Shown in pieces: positions 33,979-45,424 of a stretch of DNA of 64,000 bases. Origin of the DNA: Pseudomonas berkeleyensis. GTDB taxonomy: Bacteria > Pseudomonadota > Gammaproteobacteria > Pseudomonadales > Pseudomonadaceae. The stretch spans positions 992,001-1,056,000 of the forward strand of contig NZ_CP059139.1 in the NCBI RefSeq assembly GCF_014109765.1. Reading direction: 5' to 3'. The notes below the pieces were generated by a model. That model was given only the letters and a program-made list of their open reading frames with translations. It searched no databases and was not told where the DNA came from. The position numbers were made by a program, and so were the translations under genes. The first letter of the stretch is position 1. Each line of letters opens with the position of its first letter.

Positions 33979-34608
33979 ATGAGCGGCCCCGAACGCATTA
34001 CCCTGGCCATGACCGGCGCATCCGGCGCGCAATATGGTCTGCGCCTGCTCGACTGCCTGGTGCAGGAGGAGCGCGAGGTGCATTTCCTGATTTCCAAGGC
34101 CGCGCAACTGGTGATGGCCACCGAGACCGACGTGGCATTGCCGGCCAAGCCGCAGTCCATGGCTCAGTTTCTTACCGAATACACCGGCGCTGCACCGGGG
34201 CAGATCCGCGTATATGGCAAGGAAGACTGGATGGCCCCGGCTGCTTCCGGTTCCGGGGCGCCGACCGCCATGGTGGTGGTGCCGTGTAGTACCGGCACCA
34301 TGTCAGCCATTGCTACCGGCGCCTGTAACAACCTGATCGAACGCGCCGCGGATGTGGCGCTTAAGGAGCGCCGCCAGTTGATCTTGGTGCCGCGCGAGGC
34401 GCCGTATTCCAGCATCCACCTGGAGAACATGCTCAAGTTGTCGAACATGGGTGTGACCATCCTGCCGGCCTCGCCGGGTTTCTATCACCAGCCGCAGACG
34501 CTGGATGATCTGGTGGACTTCGTCGTTGCGCGCATCCTCAATTGCCTGGGCGTTCCCCAGGACATGCTGCCGCGCTGGGGCGAGCACCACCTGGTGTCGG
34601 ATGATTAA
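33979..34608 (+). CDS. ubiX: Flavin prenyltransferase UbiX
   Basis: This 209-residue protein starts [25 protein letters not shown]; the GASGA loop binds [35 protein letters not shown] and [23 protein letters not shown] are family signatures. It prenylates FMN to the cofactor used by UbiD decarboxylases, in ubiquinone synthesis and possibly aromatic acid decarboxylation. Confidence 0.95.
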   Translation: MSGPERITLAMTGASGAQYGLRLLDCLVQEEREVHFLISKAAQLVMATETDVALPAKPQSMAQFLTEYTGAAPGQIRVYGKEDWMAPAASGSGAPTAMVVVPCSTGTMSAIATGACNNLIERAADVALKERRQLILVPREAPYSSIHLENMLKLSNMGVTILPASPGFYHQPQTLDDLVDFVVARILNCLGVPQDMLPRWGEHHLVSDD

Positions 34609-34619
34609 GGAGATTGTTC

Positions 34620-34907
34620 ATGCCGGTTGCGATCCGTTGTGTGCTGGGAGGCGTTCTGGCGTTTTCACTGTTGCCGGTGGCCGAGGCCTCCATGCGCTGT
34701 GGGACTGCGCTGATCTATGAGGGAGAGCGCAGTGTCGAGGTGCTGCGCAAGTGTGGTGAGCCCGACCAGCGTGAGGTGACACCACCCAGTAGCCAGCAGG
34801 GCGGCGGAGTGACGGTCGAGCAATGGGTATATGGGCCACGCAATGGGGTCTATCGCTACCTGCGTTTCCTCGACGGCAAGCTTGTCGAAATCAGGACTGA
34901 GCGGTGA
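34620..34907 (+). CDS. Small secreted DUF2845-type protein
   Basis: This 95-residue protein has a signal peptide (MPVAIRCVLGGVLAFSLLPVAEA). The mature part RCGTALIYEGERSVEVLRKCGEP is the usual DUF2845 pattern, with two cysteines able to form a disulfide. AAGGAG precedes the ATG. It overlaps the following lipoprotein gene at ATGA, so the two are cotranscribed with ubiX. Function unknown. Confidence 0.82.
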   Translation: MPVAIRCVLGGVLAFSLLPVAEASMRCGTALIYEGERSVEVLRKCGEPDQREVTPPSSQQGGGVTVEQWVYGPRNGVYRYLRFLDGKLVEIRTER

Positions 34908-35197
34908 TGAGACGGCGTCTGCCGCTCATTGTGCTGCTGGTGCTGAGCCTCAGTGGCTGCGCCACGGTGCGCACGCTGGATGCCGCCAAGCCGGGGGCGC
35001 CAGTGGTTTACGCCGGTACGCGACTGGATTGGTACAGCCTCAATGGCGGCTGCTGCCCATTGGATCGTTTCGGTGCCGAGGCGCCACGCCATGCGGCGCT
35101 GGATCTGCCAGCCAGCGTGCTGCTCGACACCTTGCTGCTGCCGTTTTCCCTGGCTACCGCACTGGGCGTTCGATTGGGTGTAAGCGGCGGATTATAG
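34907..35197 (+). CDS. Small lipoprotein (YceK/YidQ-like)
   Basis: This 96-residue protein has a lipoprotein signal ending in LSLSGC, so the mature N-terminal cysteine is expected to be lipidated. The body (VVYAGTRLDWYSLNGGC, then ASVLLDTLLLPFSLATALG) is typical of the YceK/YidQ (DUF1375) family of unknown role. ATG 34907 overlaps the stop of the previous gene. Confidence 0.83.
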   Translation: MRRRLPLIVLLVLSLSGCATVRTLDAAKPGAPVVYAGTRLDWYSLNGGCCPLDRFGAEAPRHAALDLPASVLLDTLLLPFSLATALGVRLGVSGGL

Positions 35198-35228
35198 CTG
35201 CTGGCGTAGGCTGGGTCTTATGACTGAC

Positions 35229-36260
35229 TTACGCGAGACGCAGGCGTTGACCGGCCAGTTGCAGTGTCAGCAAGGCCAGCTCGCTCCAGGGATTGCCTGC
35301 CGCCTGCCCTTTGATCTGGGCGTCGATCAGTTGTGCCTGTTGCAGCAGTTGGCCCCAGCGTTTGCTGCTATGCCGTTGCAGGGCTTTGGAGAGCAGCGGG
35401 CGACGTTTATCCCATACGGGAGGGCGGGCACTGGCGAAGGCCTTGTCCAGCGGGATGCCCTGGCTCTGCTCATGAGCGATACCGGCCAGCAGGCGAATCT
35501 CGCGGGCCAGCGCCCAAAGGATCACCGGAGTTTCCACGCCTTCGCCGCGTAGGCCTTCGAGCATGCGCAGGGCATGCGCCGCATCGCCGCCCAGGGCGCA
35601 GTCGATCAGACCGAAGACATCGAAGCGGGCACTGTCAGCGACTGAGGCCTGCACGGTTTCAGCGTCGATCTGGTTGCCTTCGGCCAGCAGCTTGAGCTTT
35701 TCCACTTCCTGGGCGGCCGCCAGCAGGTTGCCTTCCACGCGTGCGGCGATCATCTCCACCGCATCAGCGCTGGCACTCAGACCAGCCTGGGCGAGGCGTT
35801 GGCGAATCCACTGCGGCAATTGGTTGGCATCCACTGGCCAGATCTGGATGAACTGGCAGGCCTGGCCATCAATCAGCGCCTTGGCCCATTTCGATTTCTG
35901 CGTGCTGCCGTCGAGCTTGGGCAGGCTCAGCAGCAGTACCGTGTCTTCTGGGGGGCGGGAGAGGTATTCGAGCAGGGCCGCTGTGCCCTTGTCGCCTGGC
36001 TTGCCGGACGGCAGGCGCAGCTCCAGCAGGCGTTTTTCGGCGAATAGCGACAGGCTGGCGCCTGCCTGCAGCAGGTTGCCCCAATCGAAGTTGGCTTCGG
36101 CATTGAATACCTGGCGTTCGCCGAATCCCTGCTGACGGCAGGCCTGGCGAATGGCGTCGGCGGTTTCCTGGCACAGCAACGGTTCATCGCCACTGATGGC
36201 GTAGACCGGAGCGAGCTGGCCTTGCAGGTGTTTGCCGAGTTGCGCGGGGGCAAGCTTCAT
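35229..36260 (-). CDS. holA: DNA polymerase III delta subunit
   Basis: This 343-residue protein is a clamp-loader subunit that opens the sliding clamp. It begins MKLAPAQLGKHLQGQLAPVYAISGDEPLLCQETADAIR (AAA+ delta fold) and shows SKWAKALIDGQACQFIQIWPVDANQLPQWI. Start ATG 36260 matches family N-termini; the frame to 36290 is longer but unsupported. It is downstream of lptE in the conserved leuS-lptE-holA unit. Confidence 0.95.
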   Translation of the reverse strand: MKLAPAQLGKHLQGQLAPVYAISGDEPLLCQETADAIRQACRQQGFGERQVFNAEANFDWGNLLQAGASLSLFAEKRLLELRLPSGKPGDKGTAALLEYLSRPPEDTVLLLSLPKLDGSTQKSKWAKALIDGQACQFIQIWPVDANQLPQWIRQRLAQAGLSASADAVEMIAARVEGNLLAAAQEVEKLKLLAEGNQIDAETVQASVADSARFDVFGLIDCALGGDAAHALRMLEGLRGEGVETPVILWALAREIRLLAGIAHEQSQGIPLDKAFASARPPVWDKRRPLLSKALQRHSSKRWGQLLQQAQLIDAQIKGQAAGNPWSELALLTLQLAGQRLRLA

Positions 36261-36316
36261 GGACGTGATGTCATCGAGGCAGGGAGGCATCGGGCCGCCT
36301 GCGCGGCCCGTGAGCC

Positions 36317-36928
36317 TTACTGGATCGGCAGTTCGATGGGAGACTGCTGTGGTGCGACCTGGCTTTCGCGGGCGCGGCGAGCCGCTTCCAGTGCTTCGGC
36401 TTCCGCCTTGGCGCGGGCTTCTGCGGTCTGCTGCAGTTGATCCAGTTGCTCTGGAGTGATCTGTTGCAGGTTGAGCGCCAGTTGCTGGATCAGCTCACGG
36501 CGCAGCTCGCGGCGCAGTTGCGCGGCTTCCTGATCCGAGCCGGCCAGGTTGTTGTCGTCCTGCTGGTAGTAGTTCTGCACTTCGACCTTGTTGCTGGTCA
36601 GCAGCAGATCCCGAGCGCCACGGATCTCATATTCCAGAGCCATGGTCAGTTCGTACTCGGCGGTACGGGCGCCGCTGCTGTAGCTGGCGCTGCGACGATT
36701 CTCGGTTTCGCGGCTGATTATCAGCTTGTAGGGCGCACCGGCATGTACGCGAACGTCGTTGCGATTCAGTACTTCACGCAGTTCCTGCACGGTATCGCCA
36801 TAGGCATCGCGTGCGGTTACGTTGAGTTCCTTGATGGCAAATTGCACATCGCCAGTGCCACGCAGCTGGAAGCCGCATGCGCTGAGCAGGACGGCCAGGC
36901 CGATCACCAGCAGATTCCGTTTCATCAT
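36317..36928 (-). CDS. lptE: LPS-assembly lipoprotein LptE
   Basis: This 203-residue lipoprotein has a signal ending in VLLSAC (lipidated Cys about residue 18) followed by GFQLRGTGDVQFAIKEL. It plugs LptD in the outer membrane and delivers LPS to the surface. The C-terminal quarter is rich in Gln, Ala and Arg (AEARAKAEAEALEAARRARE), a low-complexity helix common in pseudomonads. Several ATGs cluster at the start; 36928 is chosen for its 8-base spacing from AAGGGG. Confidence 0.93.
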   Translation of the reverse strand: MMKRNLLVIGLAVLLSACGFQLRGTGDVQFAIKELNVTARDAYGDTVQELREVLNRNDVRVHAGAPYKLIISRETENRRSASYSSGARTAEYELTMALEYEIRGARDLLLTSNKVEVQNYYQQDDNNLAGSDQEAAQLRRELRRELIQQLALNLQQITPEQLDQLQQTAEARAKAEAEALEAARRARESQVAPQQSPIELPIQ

Positions 36929-36982
36929 TCTCATATCCCCTTGGCGGATCACGGCGCCACGTTGCCGTGGCGCCGAGCTTAA

Positions 36983-39736
<2,754 letters not shown>

Positions 39737-39773
39737 TCAAGGGCTGCGAGTCTTGGGCCTTGCGAGGTTTCGA

Positions 39774-40187
39774 ATGACTAATGCACGGCAGGTGGAGCGA
39801 GGTGGCGGTCTGTATGAGCGGCTGCTGCATCGACTCGCCCTGGCACTCGAGGAGGCCGACACCGCCAGTCGCCTGCATGCCGAGCCGCTGCGCGATCTGG
39901 AACTCGATGGCCTTAGCCCCGCCGAGTTGGAGCTGATTCGTGCCTACCTCAATCGTGACCTGCACTGGCTGCGTGGCTGGCATGCTGCCGCTGAAGAACT
40001 GGCACTGATTCAGCGGCAACCACTGCGCGCCAGTCGGCCGGTGAACAAGGTCAAACCACTGCCCAAGCGTCGTCAGGCGCTGTGCTGCGCCTTGTGTGGT
40101 ACGCCTGTGAGCTGGCATCGCGGGCAGGATGCACAAGCGTGTCAGGCTTGTGGCTCGAAGCTGTTTCGCAGCGGCAATTCCCGTTAG
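39774..40187 (+). CDS. Zinc-ribbon protein (YbeL/DUF1451-like)
   Basis: This 137-residue protein has a helical N-terminal part (YERLLHRLALALEEADTAS) and a C-terminal four-cysteine zinc ribbon (CALCGTPVSWHRGQDAQACQACG). Start ATG 39774 has GAGG upstream. Such proteins flank leuS in Pseudomonas and E. coli (YbeL); function unknown. The stop codon TAG merges with the left end of a MITE-like repeat. Confidence 0.85.
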   Translation: MTNARQVERGGGLYERLLHRLALALEEADTASRLHAEPLRDLELDGLSPAELELIRAYLNRDLHWLRGWHAAAEELALIQRQPLRASRPVNKVKPLPKRRQALCCALCGTPVSWHRGQDAQACQACGSKLFRSGNSR

Positions 40188-40327
40188 CAGGCTATTGAAA
40201 ACTACCTACGTTGCCATCGCGGCGTTAAAAACAGGCTCGGACTGCTCATTTACAGCTCGTAAACTCCGCGTCCTCGCCTATTTTTGCCTTGCGCTGGCTG
40301 CCTCGCCTACGTTTTCAACAACCTGCT
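40186..40327. mobile_element. MITE-like non-coding element with terminal inverted repeats
   Basis: A roughly 142-bp segment is bounded by AGCAGGCTATTGAAAAC (left) and the inverted AGCAGGTTGTTGAAAAC (right), 15 of 17 identical. Its interior is AT-richer than neighbouring genes and contains no ORF. The right half is T-rich (CTATTTTTGCC). It overlaps the last bases of the zinc-ribbon gene and ends 28 bp before ydcF. The form fits a miniature inverted-repeat element mobilised in trans. Confidence 0.6.
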
Positions 40328-40354
40328 AGGCTTGGGCGCCCTTGGAGGTGCCTG

Positions 40355-41134
40355 ATGCCGATTCGCTACATCCTCAAACAACTGCTGATGCCGCCAGGCA
40401 TTCTGCTGCTGCTGATCCTGCTGGCCTGGTGGTTGCGCCGCTCGTTTCCACGCCTGGCTGCCGCCTGTCTGGCTACGGGGGTTGGCGGCTTGTGGTTGAT
40501 GAGCCTGCCGGCCGTGATGCAGTGGAGCGCCGGGCTGCTCGAGCGCGAGCCGGTGTTGGCTGAAGAACAATGGACGACGCTGGCGCAGCGTGCCGATGCC
40601 ATCGTCATTCTCGGTGCGGGGCGTGAGCAGAATGATCCGGGCTGGGGCGGTGCCGATCAGCCTGGTTTGATGGCGCTGGAGCGGCTGCGCTATGCGGCGC
40701 GATTGGCGCGGGCCTCAGGTTTGCCGATGGCGGCCTCCGGCGGCCTGCATTATGGGCAGCCGCCCAGCGAGGCGGCGTTGATGGCTGATGCGATGCAGCG
40801 TGACTACGGTCTGCCGATTCGCTGGCTGGAGGAGGAAAGCCGCACCACCTGGGAGAACGCCGTGCTCAGCGCCGAGCTGCTGCAGCCACAGGGCGTGCGT
40901 CGTGTGGTGCTGGTGACCCAGGCCTGGCATATGCAGCGGGCGCGCTGGTGTTTCGAGCAGGCTGGTTTCGACGTGATCACTGCCCCGATGGGCTTTCTCA
41001 GTGCCGGCTATGAGCGGCCGCTGGGTGGCTGGCTGCCGGAGTCCCGGGTGATCTGGCAGAGCAGCATGCTGCTCAACGAGGCGATTGGTCTGGCGGTCTA
41101 TCCGCTGGTGTACGGGCAAGGTGAGAGGGAGTAG
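40355..41134 (+). CDS. YdcF/ElyC-family (DUF218) membrane protein
   Basis: This 259-residue protein has two N-terminal membrane helices (about residues 10-27 and 35-52) and a DUF218 domain beginning ADAIVILGAGREQND, with the ASGGLHYGQPPSEAALM and ESRTTWENAVLS segments. Family members such as ElyC and SanA affect envelope biogenesis. GGAGG precedes ATG 40355. It is convergent with lnt. Confidence 0.88.
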   Translation: MPIRYILKQLLMPPGILLLLILLAWWLRRSFPRLAAACLATGVGGLWLMSLPAVMQWSAGLLEREPVLAEEQWTTLAQRADAIVILGAGREQNDPGWGGADQPGLMALERLRYAARLARASGLPMAASGGLHYGQPPSEAALMADAMQRDYGLPIRWLEEESRTTWENAVLSAELLQPQGVRRVVLVTQAWHMQRARWCFEQAGFDVITAPMGFLSAGYERPLGGWLPESRVIWQSSMLLNEAIGLAVYPLVYGQGERE

Positions 41135-41185
41135 GGCGTACTCGCCGCAGGCAGTACGCCATTGGGATGGTTCGGTATGCTTGGC

Positions 41186-41320
41186 GGACTGTTCGCTGAG
41201 GCTCCTGAGTCCGCCCTACAGGGCTGAGGCTACGAGCGGCTGGCGTTCCAGTCCGCCCTACGGGCCCGTTTTCGATCGGTGCGCATGGCGCACCCTACGG
41301 GAGCCGTCTGGCGGGCTCCC
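41186..41320. repeat. Cluster of degenerate GTAGGGC/CACCCTACG repeat fragments
   Basis: CCGCCCTAC occurs twice (about 41211 and 41256), followed by GGTGCGCATGGCGCACC and CCTACGG, then a GGGAGCC/GGCTCCC hairpin (41299-41320) next to the lnt stop. These are pieces of the dispersed repeats seen at 5.66, 33.9 and 57.0 kb. The last hairpin may terminate lnt or ydcF but has no T tract. Confidence 0.5.
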
Positions 41321-41335
41321 ATAGGGGGTAGAGCT

Positions 41336-42859
41336 TTACAGCGTCTTGGCCATACGACTGGCCAGCAATGCCCAGCCCAGGATCAGGGCGCAGAGAATCG
41401 CCAGCGGCCAGATGCGCCATTTCAGGTAGGGCGTCAGCCCCTGCATCGGTACCACCTCGCCATACAGCACGGCCTGCTGGAACTGCGGCAGCCATTGCTG
41501 CACACGGCCGTGCGGGTCGATGGTCACGGTAACGCCGTTGTTGGTGGCGCGGATCATCCAGCGACCGGCCTCCAGCGCGCGCATCTGCGCCATCTGCAAG
41601 TGCTGCAGCGGGCCGATCGAGCTGCCGAACCAGGCATCGTTGCTCACGGTCAGGAGGATGTCGCTGTCCGCGGCCAAGTCAGCGGCGAACTCCGGGTACA
41701 CCACTTCGTAGCAGATGAACGGTGCGATCCGGTATCCCTTGGCCAGCAGCGGCGATTGACCTGCAGGGCCGCGAGCGAAGTCGGACATCGGCAGGTCAAA
41801 GAAGGCGATCAACCCGCGCAGTACTTCCTGCAAGGGCACATACTCACCGAACGGCACCAGCTTCTGCTTCAGGTAGGTGCCCTGGCCTTCGCCGAAGCTG
41901 GTGATGGCGTTGTAATAACGCAATTCACCCTCGGCATTGCTCTGGCGTACCGGCACGCCGGTGATCAGCGCGCTCTGGCGGTCACGCGCGAAGCGATCCA
42001 TCACGCCGATATAGCCTTGCGCCATGTCCTTGAGTACGGGGATCGCGGTTTCCGGCCAGACCAGAATATCCACCGGCTTGGCACTGAAGCTGAGGTCACG
42101 GTACAGGGCGAGCTGAGCATTCAACTGCGCCGGATCCCACTTCATGCTCTGTTCCACGTTGCCCTGGACTGCCGCGATTTTCAGTGGTTCGCCAGCGGTT
42201 TGTGTCCAGTCGCGATCCTGCAATGCCAGGCTCAGCGCCCAGGGGGCTAACAGCAAGATCACTGCTGTGACGTAGCGCGGCTTGTTCGGGCGCAACGTAT
42301 TGAGGTTGATGATCAGCGCGGCGGCCAGCACCAGCACGAAGGAAATCAGCCATACGCCGCCAATCGGCGCCAGGCCGGCCAGCGGGCCGCTCAACTGGCT
42401 GTAGCCGGCATAGAGCCAGGGGAAACCGGTGAGGAACCAGCCACGGAAGACTTCCTGTGCCAGCCACAGGGCGGCGAATGCCAGGGAGTCGGCCAGTGGT
42501 GCTTCGCTACGACGTATCCAGCGCGCCCAGAGGGCAGCCATCAGGGCGAAGAACAGACCCAGAATGGCGACGAAGCCCAGCGTCAGCAGGCCGGCGAGCG
42601 CCGGTGAGGCGGAGCCGTAATCATGAATGCTGACATACACCCAACTGGTGCCGGCGGCGAACAGGCCAAAACCGTAGCACCAGCCGCGCAGGGCAGCCTG
42701 TCCCGGGCGCAGCTCGCGCAGGCCGAAGTACAGCACGGCGATGGAGAGCACAGCCAAAGGCCAGATATCGAAGGGGGCGAAAGCCAGTGGCGCGATGGCG
42801 CCGGCAACCAGGGCGGCGAGATGGCCGGGCCAGCCCGAACGGGTCATCCATTGCAGCAT
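41336..42859 (-). CDS. lnt: Apolipoprotein N-acyltransferase
   Basis: This 507-residue inner-membrane enzyme adds the third acyl chain to lipoproteins. Six to eight N-terminal helices are followed by a periplasmic nitrilase domain with catalytic Glu (LVWPETAIPVL), Lys (LKQKLVPFGEYVPL) and Cys (FICYEVVYPE). ATG 42859 has AGGA 7 bases upstream. It follows corC, but a strong terminator lies between them. Confidence 0.95.
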   Translation of the reverse strand: MLQWMTRSGWPGHLAALVAGAIAPLAFAPFDIWPLAVLSIAVLYFGLRELRPGQAALRGWCYGFGLFAAGTSWVYVSIHDYGSASPALAGLLTLGFVAILGLFFALMAALWARWIRRSEAPLADSLAFAALWLAQEVFRGWFLTGFPWLYAGYSQLSGPLAGLAPIGGVWLISFVLVLAAALIINLNTLRPNKPRYVTAVILLLAPWALSLALQDRDWTQTAGEPLKIAAVQGNVEQSMKWDPAQLNAQLALYRDLSFSAKPVDILVWPETAIPVLKDMAQGYIGVMDRFARDRQSALITGVPVRQSNAEGELRYYNAITSFGEGQGTYLKQKLVPFGEYVPLQEVLRGLIAFFDLPMSDFARGPAGQSPLLAKGYRIAPFICYEVVYPEFAADLAADSDILLTVSNDAWFGSSIGPLQHLQMAQMRALEAGRWMIRATNNGVTVTIDPHGRVQQWLPQFQQAVLYGEVVPMQGLTPYLKWRIWPLAILCALILGWALLASRMAKTL

Positions 42860-42962
42860 GGGCAAGTCCTAGGAAAGCGGTGGCGCAAGGGTAGAGCGGA
42901 ATCAGCGCCTCGGGAAGGCACCAATGGGGAATTTCGTGGCAGTGTTTTGCAAGGCTGCAAAA

Positions 42963-43002
42963 ACGCCTCGTCACGGCCCTGTGTGCGGCCATGACGAGGC
43001 GT
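42963..43002 (-). terminator. Terminator after corC
   Basis: ACGCCTCGTCA and TGACGAGGCGT form an 11-bp stem with an inner GGCC pair. On the minus strand it is followed by TTTTTGC. It lies 6 bp past the corC stop and 104 bp before lnt. Confidence 0.85.
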
Positions 43003-43007
43003 CAGGC

Positions 43008-43847
43008 TCAACGATTCAGCGGGGTCAGGCGCAGCAGGTGGATGCGGCGACTGTCGGCGTTGAGCACGCGGAAGCGGAATTCACCGATCTCGGTGACTTC
43101 GTTACGCTTGGGCAGGTGGTCGAAGGCGTTCATCACCAGACCGCCAACGGTGTCGTACTCATCATCGGGGAATTCGCTGCCGAAGCTCTCGTTGAAGCTG
43201 TAGATCGGCGTCAGCGCCTTGATCAGGAAGTCGCCCGATGGCAGCGGCTTGATGTAGCCGTCTTCCTCGACGTCATGCTCGTCTTCGATGTCACCGACGA
43301 TCTGCTCGAGCACGTCCTCGATGGTCACCAGGCCGGCGACGCCACCGTACTCGTCGATGACCACGGCCATGTGGTTGTGGTTGGCGCGAAACTCGCGCAG
43401 CAGCACGTTGAGGCGCTTGGACTCGGGCACGAAGGTGGCCGGGCGCAACATGTCCTTGAGGTTGAAGTCCGGCTGTTCACCGGAGAGGATCAGCGGTAGC
43501 AGATCCTTGGCCAGCAGGATGCCGATCACGTCGTCGAGGCTTTCGCCGATCACCGGGTAGCGCGAGTGTGCGGCGTCGATGATGGCAGGCAGGAATTCGC
43601 GTGGCGTCTGGGTGGCCTTGATGCTGATCATCTGCGAGCGCGGCACCATGATGTCGCGTACCTGCAGGTCGGCGACCTGAATGGCGCCCTCGACGATGGC
43701 CAGTGCCTCGCTGTCGAGCAGCTTGTTCTGGTGGGCTTCGCGCAGGACTTCCAGCAGTTCCTGGCGGTTTCTCGGCTCATGAGCAAAAGCCTGGGTCAGC
43801 TTGTTGAACCAGGACTTCTGCTCGTTGCTCGATCGATCTTCGCTCAT
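43008..43847 (-). CDS. corC: HlyC/CorC-family CBS-domain transporter-associated protein
   Basis: This 279-residue protein has two CBS domains (about residues 65-185; IMVPRSQMISIKATQTPREFL and DLLPLILSGEQPDF) and a C-terminal CorC/HlyC domain (about 200-279). E. coli CorC/YbeX is linked to Mg/Co efflux and to ribosome maturation with ybeY-ybeZ. It is cotranscribed after ybeY, 36 bp away. Confidence 0.93.
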   Translation of the reverse strand: MSEDRSSNEQKSWFNKLTQAFAHEPRNRQELLEVLREAHQNKLLDSEALAIVEGAIQVADLQVRDIMVPRSQMISIKATQTPREFLPAIIDAAHSRYPVIGESLDDVIGILLAKDLLPLILSGEQPDFNLKDMLRPATFVPESKRLNVLLREFRANHNHMAVVIDEYGGVAGLVTIEDVLEQIVGDIEDEHDVEEDGYIKPLPSGDFLIKALTPIYSFNESFGSEFPDDEYDTVGGLVMNAFDHLPKRNEVTEIGEFRFRVLNADSRRIHLLRLTPLNR

Positions 43848-43883
43848 GGCGTTTACTCGGGGTTCCTTAAAAGGAGAGAGGGG

Positions 43884-44339
43884 TTACTCGTCGCCGGCAT
43901 ACGGGTCGGGATGACCCAGTTCAGCGAGCAATTGTCGTTCCAGTTCTTCCATCTCGAGGGCTTCTTCTTCCTCGATATGGTCATAGCCGAGCAGGTGCAG
44001 GCAGCCGTGGATCACCAGGTGTGCCCAGTGCGCCTCCAGCGTCTTGCCTTGCTCGGCGGCTTCGCGCTCGACGACCGGCACGCAGATCACCAGGTCGCCC
44101 AGCAGCGGAATGTCGAGAATTCCATCGGGAATCTCGGCGGGGAAGGACAATACGTTGGTGGCGTAGTCCTTGTGCCGCCAGGTGTGGTTCAGCTCGCGGC
44201 CTTCGGCTTCGTCGACCAGGCGAATGGTCAGCTCGGAGTCAGCCGTGCGCTGGCGCAACGCCAGTTCGCACCAGCGGCGCAATTGCGCCTCATCCGGGTG
44301 CTGGCCGTCACTGGCCAGCTGCAGGTCGAGCTCAAGCAT
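43884..44339 (-). CDS. ybeY: Endoribonuclease YbeY
   Basis: This 151-residue protein has the zinc motif HxxxHxxxxxH in [15 protein letters not shown] (about residue 115-129). It is needed for 16S rRNA 3' maturation and ribosome quality control. Start ATG 44339 overlaps the end of ybeZ by 8 bp; the frame to 44468 lies inside ybeZ. Confidence 0.96.
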   Translation of the reverse strand: MLELDLQLASDGQHPDEAQLRRWCELALRQRTADSELTIRLVDEAEGRELNHTWRHKDYATNVLSFPAEIPDGILDIPLLGDLVICVPVVEREAAEQGKTLEAHWAHLVIHGCLHLLGYDHIEEEEALEMEELERQLLAELGHPDPYAGDE

Positions 44340-45369
44340 CGTTGTTGTCGACCTTGCCGTGCAGACGGTTGTCGTGGCGCTCGTAGGCTTCGACGATGCG
44401 TTGTACCAGTGGGTGGCGCACCACATCCTTGGGTTTGAAATGAGTGAAGCTGATGCCCGGTACGTCACGCAGCACGTCGATGACGTGAGTCAGGCCGCTC
44501 TTGGTGCCGCGCGGCAGGTCGACCTGGGTGATATCGCCGGTGATCACGGCGGTGGAGCCGAAACCGATACGGGTGAGGAACATCTTCATCTGCTCGACGG
44601 TGGTGTTCTGACTTTCGTCGAGAATGATGAAGCTGTTATTAAGGGTACGGCCGCGCATGTAAGCCAGCGGGGCAACCTCGATCACCTGTTTCTCGATCAG
44701 CTTGGCCACATGCTCGAAGCCGAGCATTTCGTACAGTGCGTCGTACAGCGGGCGCAAGTAGGGGTCGATCTTCTGGGCCAGGTCGCCTGGCAGGAAGCCG
44801 AGCTTCTCGCCGGCCTCGACTGCCGGGCGCACCAGCAGGATGCGGCGCACCTGTTCGCGTTCCAGCGCATCGACGGCGCAGGCGACTGCCAGGTAGGTCT
44901 TGCCGGTGCCGGCCGGGCCGATGCCGAAGTTGATGTCGTGGTCGAGGATCGATTTGACGTAGCGCTGCTGGTTGGCGCCGCGCGGCTTGATCACACCTTT
45001 GCGCGTGCGCAGGGTGACCTGCGGCAGATTGCTGGGGTTGACCAGCTCTTCGACCCCGGACTCCTGCAGATACAGGTGCACCAGATCGGGTGACAGTTCG
45101 CTGGCCTTGGTCTCGCGGTACAGCTTGCGCAGCAACTGTTCGGCGGCCTGAGCTTTCTCGGCATCGCCCAGCAATTCGAACTGGTTACCGCGGTTGCGGA
45201 TTTCCAGACCGAGGCGCTCTTCGATCAGACGCAGGTGTTCGTCGAACTGGCCGCAGAGGTTGGCGAAACGGCGGGCCTCGAAAGGTTCGAGGGTGAAACG
45301 ATGGGGTTCTAGGGAAGCGTTCAAGGTCTTGTGTTGACTGCCATTCGGCTGGGAGTGAGGGGCAAGCAT
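44332..45369 (-). CDS. ybeZ: PhoH-like ATPase YbeZ
   Basis: This 345-residue P-loop NTPase has Walker A in [16 protein letters not shown] (about residue 135-150) and Walker B in [13 protein letters not shown], with an N-terminal KH-like part. It probably acts with YbeY in RNA metabolism. The N-terminal 20 residues ([14 protein letters not shown]) are less conserved, so a later start is possible. Confidence 0.94.
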   Translation of the reverse strand: MLAPHSQPNGSQHKTLNASLEPHRFTLEPFEARRFANLCGQFDEHLRLIEERLGLEIRNRGNQFELLGDAEKAQAAEQLLRKLYRETKASELSPDLVHLYLQESGVEELVNPSNLPQVTLRTRKGVIKPRGANQQRYVKSILDHDINFGIGPAGTGKTYLAVACAVDALEREQVRRILLVRPAVEAGEKLGFLPGDLAQKIDPYLRPLYDALYEMLGFEHVAKLIEKQVIEVAPLAYMRGRTLNNSFIILDESQNTTVEQMKMFLTRIGFGSTAVITGDITQVDLPRGTKSGLTHVIDVLRDVPGISFTHFKPKDVVRHPLVQRIVEAYERHDNRLHGKVDNNDA

Positions 45370-45376
45370 AACGCTG

Positions 45377-45404
45377 TCCGCCTACCTGGGAAAGCGTAGG
45401 CGGA
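45377..45404. other. Hairpin in miaB-ybeZ gap
   Basis: TCCGCCTAC and GTAGGCGGA form a perfect 9-bp stem with a 10-base loop, 7 bp upstream of the ybeZ start and after miaB. There is no T tract, so it may be an mRNA processing or attenuation element. Confidence 0.45.
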
Positions 45405-45424
45405 TCAGGCTTTGGTCGGGGGCG

